64,000 nucleotides of DNA from Codonopsis lanceolata (taxonomy: Eukaryota > Streptophyta > Magnoliopsida > Asterales > Campanulaceae): positions 173,795,231 to 173,859,230 of the forward strand of contig CM028377.1 of NCBI GenBank assembly GCA_013146195.2, in the 5' to 3' direction. Position numbers and translations under genes: made by a program. Shown piece by piece: positions 56,432 through 64,000 of the stretch. The notes beneath the pieces are model-generated. The model saw only the letters and a list, made by a program, of their open reading frames with translations, was not told where the DNA came from and ran no database searches. Position 1 is the first letter of the stretch, and the number at the start of each line of letters is the position of its first letter.

Positions 56432-57448
56432 TGTAAACACCCCAATTTCGTTCCCCTACACTACGATGTCCTAAAAGATATCACTTAGAAATTAAATGAA
56501 CTAACGAAATTTAATTATGCTATGTTTCAAGAAGAAAAGGACTTAACGGACCTAACGGAGGCTAACAGAGACAATTATGAAAAGATTGACCAAAAAGTCA
56601 ACAAAGCAGAAAATGGCCTTGTGGAGTCGTTCCATCCCCCATGTAGCCGCTCCATCTTCATCTTATCCATGCAACCTCACGCACACGTCCAACTTTCAAC
56701 TTCCAATGCCATTAGTGACTCCGGTGCCCCTTCAGCCACCGGTTGACCACCTCCATCTTGGCTTATAAAAGGACCCTTCAACCTCCTTCATTCACACACC
56801 AAGCCTCTCTCCCACGGCTTCCTTTCTTATCTCTTCTTCCTTCATTTGTGAAGTGAGCAAGGATGTTAGCCTCCTCCTCCCTTCCTGTGCAAAGCAAGCC
56901 TTCGAACCCCTGGCCTCCGGCCTCCTGCCCCCTCAGCAGCCTCCTCCCTTGCCCGAACAAGCGAGCCTCTTCCATCCACGCCCGGCGAGTCGATCTTAAA
57001 AGCCAAATAATGTGGTTACGCTGCCCGGATACAACGAAGATACAACAACAACAACAAAAAAGATTTTCTCTCTCGAGGAGATAGGGGAAACACTTGTCAA
57101 TCGCCTAAGCCTAGGCATACCGGGATTAAATACTAACGAACCAAGAGGTAGGTATCAACCTATTATTCTGTCCCGCAGTTAATTTAAATACAATAAATGT
57201 AGAGATAAATTATATTATTATGCTTGTAAATAATATAGTAATTAGTTTATATTTTAAATGTAGCAAAATATAATATTTTTCTTTGTTTAATATATTAAAT
57301 AAAGGCATATTTAGTTTAATGTCCATAAAATATGAAAATAGTTATTATCATGCTTAAATAATGGCTATCACACTTTTAAATGTTAATTTATCATAAAATA
57401 GCCGTTATTATGCCCAAATAGTGTTTAAAATATATCTCCATTATTTTT

Positions 57449-57514
<66 letters not shown>

Positions 57515-57812
57515 GTATGTATGTATGTATTTTTCTAGACTAAGCATACAAACTAAGCATGTTTTTAGCAAAACCCAACATGAGACCGAAAGGGCAAGCT
57601 GGGTGCCTAACCTCTTCCTAACTCATAACTTAACCCCCAAACCAACACTTTCTGGTAATTTTGGTTTTTCTCTGTTTAACCTTAAAATAGAGGTGATGAC
57701 TCTGTAAATAGAATTTTAGAGTCCACAACGAGGCCAAGTGCATTCCACGTGCTTTAATGTTTTGAAACACGTCGTTTTCACGTAACGACGACGGTGTCTA
57801 ACAGGATTCTCA
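56432..57812 (+). repeat. LTR of a Tat/Ogre-like gypsy element, plus strand
   Basis: It starts TGTAAACACCCC and ends near TAACAGGATTCTCA. TGGTGACTCTACTTG follows (57816), resembling the tRNA-Arg PBS TGGCGACTCC... used by Tat/Ogre elements. A TATA box CTTATAAAAGGA at about 56761-56772 precedes a CT-rich leader. A TA microsatellite occupies about 57452-57510. Proline-rich frames near 56863-57084 lie in the transcribed LTR and are not a gene. Exact 3' end is uncertain by about 9 bp. Confidence 0.7.
56761..56772 (+). promoter_or_regulatory. TATA box of the Tat-like LTR
   Basis: CTTATAAAAGGA is followed about 30 bp later by CTTCATTCACACACC, a plausible plant transcription start context. Confidence 0.6.
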
Positions 57813-57815
57813 TAG

Positions 57816-58200
57816 TGGTGACTCTACTTGAGACGTTGTCTTTTTTTATCAGAAAGAGGGCTAGACTCAATTTTTTTGGGGTTTGCTAATTTGTTTACAT
57901 GTTTATATACATTCATAGTCTAGACTTTGCTTTTATGTATATATATTATAAATACTTGCTTAATTTTTTATTATTGCCAATATTCTGCAAAAGTTGGGAG
58001 ATATTTGTGATTTATATCTTGTTGGGTGAAAGTCAAATATGTAATAATTATTTATTCGTTCTGTTATTTTTATTTTTGGGATTAGGAACAAATAGTTTCC
58101 CACTTTTCTTTCTATTTATTGATGTGATGGCTGTCTCACGCACTCACTCCGTCCCTTATGGGATTCGACTAATCAGCTGAGAAAATCCATAAACAAACAA
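57816..58200 (+). other. PBS and truncated leader of the Tat-like element
   Basis: PBS-like TGGTGACTCTACTTG is followed by AT-rich leader without coding. The element breaks off near 58200, where copia element 1 gag sequence begins on the opposite strand. Confidence 0.5.
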
Positions 58201-58204
58201 AAAG

Positions 58205-58475
58205 ACATGCCAAAATTTTATTGCTTTATAACTGTAAAAAGATTTTTGCTTGTTGATGCTCTATTGTTATTCGATGCAATAGGTTTTTCACTTTCATTGT
58301 TCATCGTTGTTGGAATCAAATAAATCGAAGGAAACCCTAATATGAAGTTATCGAATTGACATGAATCTGTTTCGGAAAAATCACCAAATGAAACGAACAT
58401 ATATATTTCCATAAGGAAGAAGGAAATCAATTTCGGAATGAAAAGTGTGAATTTAGATCGAAGACTCTGATACCA
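58205..58475 (-). pseudogene. Copia gag start and PBS (element 1)
   Basis: On the minus strand TGGTATCAGAG (58475-58465) abuts the LTR end at 58476 and is the PBS. After a leader, a frame starts MNNESEKPIASNNNRASTSK (near 58309), a typical copia gag N-terminus. It is cut off at about 58218 by a stop and the neighbouring Tat-like sequence. Confidence 0.75.
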
Positions 58476-58715
58476 TGTTAACTTTGATAAGAAAAGTAAG
58501 ATTTATCTATGGAAGGAAGAAAAGAATTTGGGGATGAAGATTGGATTCATCCTTTCTGAATTGATTCGTCCTAATACAAAGCTGGACCTATATACAACTG
58601 GGATCTAACAAACTAATTGCATGTTATACAAAATTACATCAATGCCCTTATCAACTGCCAATTGTAATCTATATGTACAATTACTGTCTAGCCCTTTAAA
58701 TTAACAACCTTAACA
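58476..58715 (-). repeat. Copia LTR, shared between two head-to-tail elements
   Basis: The 240-bp LTR has ends TGTTAAC and CCTTAACA on the plus strand. On its low-coordinate side lie PBS and gag start of element 1. On its high-coordinate side lie RNase H and RT of another copy of the same family. One LTR thus serves as 5' LTR of one and 3' LTR of the other. Confidence 0.85.
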
Positions 58716-61700
58716 AGAATATGTTGTTATCTCCATATATCTACACTTGATGCTTTCACGACTTCAAATAGCTTTTGCAGATCTCTTTTGACACACCATC
58801 TTTGTACATTGTTTGCTTGAACAATGTCCTTCCACTAGTATATTTAACACCCCTCCCACAAGAGAAAATGGGGGAGAAATTGACCACCTTGAGCATGTTC
58901 AGTAAGAACCAATGAGCAACCTTCCCAAGGAACTTAGTGAAAATGTCAACAACATGAAATTTGGAAGGAATGTACTGGGGCTTAAGCAACCTTGTTGAAC
59001 CTTCTCACGAACAAATAAGCAGTTGAGTTTAATGTGTTTGGTACAAGCATGATATACAGGGTTGGAGGCAATACCAATAGTTGTGACAGCCCGACCCGGA
59101 CTCCAATGCGAAATCCCAAGGTCGTGCCGTCAAGACAAGCTAAACGATGGACAAGCACCTGCTAAGCATCATGGTACGAGTCAAGAGTTGAGCCATAAAG
59201 CTCAAAACAGGAATGTAAAGCCATAACGGCGATACGGAATAATAAAAACCAACGCTCATGCGAATCATAAGTGGGACCAAAGCCTATAATTATAAACTAA
59301 GGAATACAAGGCTGAGAGACTACTATCTCTCGACAAATCTACGACTCGCGTGACGCAACATTGCGCACGGACAACAACCCATCGGCAACCTAAGGCCGGC
59401 GAAGCAACAAGAACCCAACCTGATAAACAACAACTCTACGGCTATATCATGCCGGAGGAATAAATCAACTAAAAGAATAAGAGATTCAAATACTAACAAC
59501 TAAACCAAGGACTCACGACTAAAATTTCCGGAGATAACATCAACAAAACTAGAATATGCGAGCTAAAACCTTGCTCGGAAAGACAACCGAATAAACTTCT
59601 AAATAAATACAACAGCTCGACCAAACAAGTCGGCTCCCAAAATAATACGAAATAAAATACTAACATACTACCCAAGTAAAGTCTACATAACTTTACATTC
59701 GCGTCTGACAAAATAATAAATACAACAATAATGATAACTCCAAGCTATTGCTCGGAAGACCACCTGCTATCAAACATGCACCCGTAGCTGCAACGCGTAC
59801 TAACGAGCTCACTGCACGAACTAAGGAAAACAAACACACGAAATGAGTCATAATGACCCAGTAAGTTACTACATGCAATTGTATGGCATAGCATGGCGTG
59901 GCATGGCATAATGCACAAACATGTATAAAATCATGGCATCTTAATCGTATACCAACAATAAACTTGTATTAAGTCACCAAGTAACATAAACTTCATAAAC
60001 CACAAAGCACGTTATCTTTCATATAAGTGCTCATAGTGAGCCACATAAGGGATAGAGAAGATATACCCAAATAGCGCCGTTGTGTTGCTCCTGCAATACA
60101 CAATGTTATACTGTATCGTGCAACATCGATGCTGTGATGTCATCGACTTTCATCGAGAACCACTCGATTTAGCTAGCGCCAATGTCGCACGTATTGTTAC
60201 GGCCAAAGGGCTACTTCCCCATTGCCAACAATGGAGGGGTGTGTGAGGTCCTGTGCACGGCGATCCATAGCGAATACGAATCTTACGATTCGTATAGGCG
60301 ATGTATCGTCCTACCCTGACGTATAAAACCAATCCAAATAATGCCAGCTGGACTTTTATGCAATGCACAAGTAGATATTTACTCGCATGCTTAAACAAGA
60401 ACCAAGACCGATCATAGCGGACATATCAAATCAAGTAGGACATAAAGCTCTACACACCAATTTAACAATGCACATATTTGCACATACTTAACAAATCCAA
60501 CCAACTTATAAGTTTAGTCAAGAACCACATATTGAGGTACTCATAATCCTCAAGTTATCACCCAATCAAAAGTAGCATATAAGCTCAAGAAATCACAACC
60601 CGAGGTCTACCATAATCCTCTACTCGAGATTTAACCAAAGACTATTATTTTAGTCTAAGAACAATCATAAATCAAGACTTAGCATTTAAGCCTTGCTTAA
60701 AGGTACACCGGACTCAACCATAGTATCAATCGTCATATATACTCGACATTCTCAAACCAATCTCAAGGGTACCAAAACCAACCCATAGTCATAACCTCGC
60801 AAGTGCTTTGATGTGCACGCGACCAAATTCCCTAAGAGAGAACTCATTCAAATAATCATTTCTTAAAGTAATACGAGATCATAAGTTGGTCTCTAATGCT
60901 CCGTGCCCTAACGAGCACGCTCTAAATAAATCCCCAATAAGCCTTTATATCGTGGGTGTCACAAATGGGACGCAATTCGAGATGCTCGGGTACTCACAAT
61001 CAAAACCAACCAAACCCGAACATCGTCGGATTTCAACTTAAGGCTCACTAACATCTTATTGAACCTGAAATGACTCCATCGAGTCTTAATATCGCATTTC
61101 CTTAAATACATATTCCATACATCCCAAAATTAACACATCAATCAAATTTATAACGATTCTCCCAAAAATTAATCCGGGCTTGTTTCCCAAGCCTAAAAAT
61201 CCAAGAACTCATCATAATCATAATCAATCAAAACCCAAATGTCGTAGGACTTCAACCCGAGTTCATTAACACATTATTGAACTTATTTCGACTCCGTTGA
61301 GTCTAAATACTAAGTTTCATTTCTTACACACTTCATCAATTTCAACAATAATACCCACTTTATTTAACAACAATATATCCAATAATTCGGGCTTGATTCT
61401 CAAGCCCTAAAATTCACAACAAAACCCAACATAAATCAAAACCCATTTCATAAATCACATTATTTCAATTAAATGTTCCTACTCATAATTTCTAGTGAGT
61501 TCATATATCCAAAGCCCCAATCATAGGCATATTTCCACAATAAACCCAAATAACATATAGTCATGGTTTCTAGCATGCTCATAGGCCTAGAAACACAAAA
61601 TGAAGAGTAATCACATATTCAACAATCATAGAAGTCATTCTACAAATGCTCCTAACAAGTTCATACTTCCAAAAATCCCCAAATTGGGCATACAAAGCAT

Positions 61701-64000
61701 ATCAAGTGTTCATTGCCCACAAATAGCATATAGGTTGTTTTCCTTAGGGCCAATGAACCAAAATCAAAAGGAAGTAACTTACCTAGCTTGAGTGAAAACT
61801 CAAGAGAACCAAAATCTGAACGGTGAAGTTGTTCTACCCGTCGCATACGTCAAGAATCTGAAGTTTGGCGGCAATCGGACGGTTAGATCGTCTTGGATCG
61901 AAGAGAGAAGAAGGCTAGGGCTTGAATCTCCCATGGAGTCTCTCTCTCTCTCTCATACGTCTGATTTTAGAAGGAGAAATGAAGAGGTTTGGCTGAATTT
62001 GTGAAGAGGTTAGGCTATTTATACTTCCCAAGTAATGAGGGCAAAACAGGGAATTCCTTGGTACAATTAGTAGAGATTAGGATTAATCAATCACTAATCT
62101 AACCTTAATTAACTTCCAACTAATGTTAGGACATGATTAGGGTTAAGTATGGGTGGTTAGGAAGGGTTTAGAGGGGGTTTAATGAGGGTAGGATAGGTAT
62201 TTTTCGTCAAAACACAAAACAGGGAAAAATTCCGTAGATGGTCTCTTGATGTTGAGGCGGGCGCCTCACCAAATCCCAAAGGGGCGCCTCGATGTCGGGG
62301 CTTGGACTGATTTTGAATTGCTCTCGCCTGAGGCGGCTAGTGATCAAAATTCGATGCGGCCGCCTCGTTTAACCCTTGAACTTGGTCTAAACATGTCCTA
62401 AATGGTCCCAAACTTATGGGCAACCATTCTAAGGTCTAACCCAACTCAAAACAAGTCGGAAACACACCCGAAGAACTCCCGAAACAACTCGGAGCGAAAC
62501 CGGGAAGGGGTGCAACAACGTGCAACCGGAACGACGAATGAACTCGCAATCGAACGAGCAATGAAATGAGACTTTTAAGGCAAGTCTAAGGGCTAATGAA
62601 GAAGCTTAAATACTTCTAGAAATTTGAATAACAACTAGGTAAATAAGAGTCCCAAAGGAGAGACGATTACGCGACTCGATTCCCGAACTACGCGATAGAG
62701 ACGAGCACTATCTCCAAAGCTTCCAAATCATCGATAGACTTAAGGAACACCTCCAACTTGAAGTCTAATACATCTAAACATGTTAATCAATCATCATATA
62801 AAGGTCTAGGACCAAACCGAGGTCACGAACACAAAACGCAAGCAAATCCCTCAATCGCGTCGCATTCCGACTATTGTCGAGTCACGACTTGTGACTTTAA
62901 CAAGTCAACAACTATATGGAGTCTCTTAATAGTGTTTTGGTCTTAATGTGGTCTCTCATACATATCTAGACCCTCTCGTAAACCAAACATACAATCAACA
63001 AAGGAAGAAGTGCAAGTATAGCACGCAAACCGAGCTAACGAAGGAGCGGGGTGTTACAATAGTTGTTGTGCTATCACAATAAATTGGAAAATGCAGATTG
63101 ACATGGCCCTGAAGGTCGTGGAGTAATGCGTGTAGCCAAATAATCTCACTACTCACAGTAGCCAAAGCTCTGTATTCTGCCTCTACAAAAGATAACCGAT
63201 TTCTTCTTAGCCAACCATGAGATTAAAGAGGGACGAAGAAATAAACAATGGCAAGAGACAAATTTCTTGTCATTGGGGTCTCCTGCCCAGTCACCATCAT
63301 AATAGGATGTTAGTTTAAGATCATTAATAGAAGAATCCCCTGGTCAGGGCAAGCCTTGATGGATCTCAAAACCCTATACAAAGCTTGGAGATGAACTGAA
63401 GTAGGAGAATGAACAAACTGACTCAACACATGAGCTACAAAAGCTAGCTATGTCTGGTCTTGTGACTGTGAGGTATAATAACTTGCCTACTAGTTGCATG
63501 TATAAATTGGGGTCTGGAAGATGATCTCCTTTAGTGGAAAGTAGTTTTGTATTAGAATCTAGTGGAATAGTTAATGGTTTGGCATTAACCAAGTCTATAG
63601 AAGCAATGAGGTCTAGAACATATTTTCTTTTACTCAAATGAAACCTGAGATGATCTGGTAACCTCAATTCCCAAATAATATTTGATAGGACCAAGGTTCT
63701 TAATACTAAATTACGCTTCTAAAAAATTCTTCAATTTACTAATAGCATGCAGACAGTACCAGTAACTATAATGTCATCCACATACACAAATGCAACAATG
63801 AAATATGAACCCTGAGAATGAGTAAACATAGAGTAGTATGCATGAGATTGTGTGAAACCAAGATGTAGAAAAGCCTCAGTCAATTTGTCAAACCATTGCC
63901 TTGAAGCATGCTTGAAACCATAGAGAGATTTCTCAAGTTTACAAACCAAGTTAGAGTTTTGACTTTGGTATAGCCCTGTGGAACTACCATATACACCTCT
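58716..64000 (-). mobile_element. Ty1/copia element 3 (same family as element 1), continues beyond the window
   Basis: Minus-strand RNase H end (58989-58756: YIPSKFHVVDIFTKFLG) is followed, after an LTR insertion (59082-63058), by RNase H upstream sequence (63064-63370). RT comes next (63694-63374: LVGKLLYLTVTRPDIA; 63949-63731: LEKSLYGFKHASRQWF and FVYVDDIIVTG). Wording is nearly that of copia element 1 (46270-47000). It is broken by several shifts. Integrase and gag would lie past the right edge. Confidence 0.88.
59082..63058 (-). mobile_element. Solo LTR, family B (3977 bp), inserted in copia element 3
   Basis: It starts TGTGACAGCCC and ends GGGGTGTTACA, flanked by the perfect duplication ATAGT (59077-59081 and 63059-63063). 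The flanks rejoin to give the continuous copia sequence seen undisturbed at about 45970 in element 1. It is collinear with 36103-40281 but clearly diverged. On the minus strand TATAAATA (62016-62023) marks a promoter at the matching place. There is no PBS, PPT or coding, so it is a solo LTR. Confidence 0.93.

Larger units (their letters stand above)
45390..58715 (-). mobile_element. Ty1/copia element 1, minus strand, heavily interrupted
   Basis: The proposed whole is a 5' LTR at 58476-58715, PBS at 58465-58475, gag start near 58330, GAG-pre-integrase at 54720-54535, integrase at 49527-48860, RT at 47495-46270, RNase H at 46053-45817 and 3' LTR at 45390-45598. The two LTRs share the ends TGTTAAC and CCTTAACA and most internal words. 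The order of domains is the copia order (integrase before RT). Insertions of a pararetrovirus, a second copia and a Tat-like LTR, plus an internal duplication, separate the pieces. That all pieces belong to one insertion is inference. Part of gag is missing. Confidence 0.7.

Noticed and set aside
56863..57084. Proline-rich frame with Gln run as a small gene
   Set aside because: It lies just downstream of the TATA box within the transcribed part of an LTR and lacks any domain.

Overview
The window reads as nuclear DNA of a flowering plant, probably a eudicot. It is AT-rich and gene-poor, packed with nested and broken transposable elements. It carries one convincing single-copy protein gene (a long PPR gene), one intact tRNA gene and a 100-N scaffold gap. 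There is no bacterial-style gene organisation. Almost every recognisable coding piece outside the PPR gene is a decayed retroelement or viral relic.

Layout. 1-2358 is a repeat with a near-identical direct copy at 15314-17668. 2359-8031 is a complete but dead Ty3/gypsy chromovirus on the minus strand, with two ~1.05 kb LTRs, PBS and PPT, and degenerate protease, RNase H and integrase. 8032-11049 is the 3' part of a very large LTR (family B) ending in a PBS beside the gap (11078-11177). 11.2-15.3 kb holds a Stowaway MITE, a decayed LTR-like stretch and a PIF/Harbinger-like remnant. 17.8-24.5 kb holds a copia gag relic, a TRIM split by a LINE, and a cluster of same-strand LINE copies, one with a 0.7 kb internal tandem duplication and one split by a hAT MITE. 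25.3-26.7 kb is a hAT element nested in another hAT element, each with an 8-bp target duplication.

27.9-32.0 kb is the PPR gene (minus strand). It looks like a two-exon gene whose short first exon supplies a mitochondrial-type presequence. Its intron is a CA-rich minisatellite, and a ~0.3 kb tandem repeat lies just downstream of the stop. A tRNA-Ala(CGC) gene follows at 32440-32512; a decayed copy of it with its flank lies at 47.9 kb.

35801-42556 is a solo LTR split by a second, 4.2 kb solo LTR, both with perfect 5-bp target duplications. 42.6-44.4 kb is a LINE 3' end with an RNase H domain, split by a hAT element. 45390-58715 is a tangle built on one minus-strand Ty1/copia element. It contains an endogenous pararetrovirus (Caulimoviridae) fragment in the copia integrase region, a second copia, and a Tat-like LTR. 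From 58476 to the window end lies another copia copy that appears to share an LTR with the first; its RNase H region is split by a third, 4.0 kb solo LTR of family B.

The most notable items are the nested solo LTRs, the pararetrovirus with a five-fold ~51-bp array of as-1-like TGACG elements and an inverted second piece, the two-exon PPR model, and the head-to-tail copia pair. I found no new enzymatic or defence system. Percent identities, ages and copy numbers were not computed.
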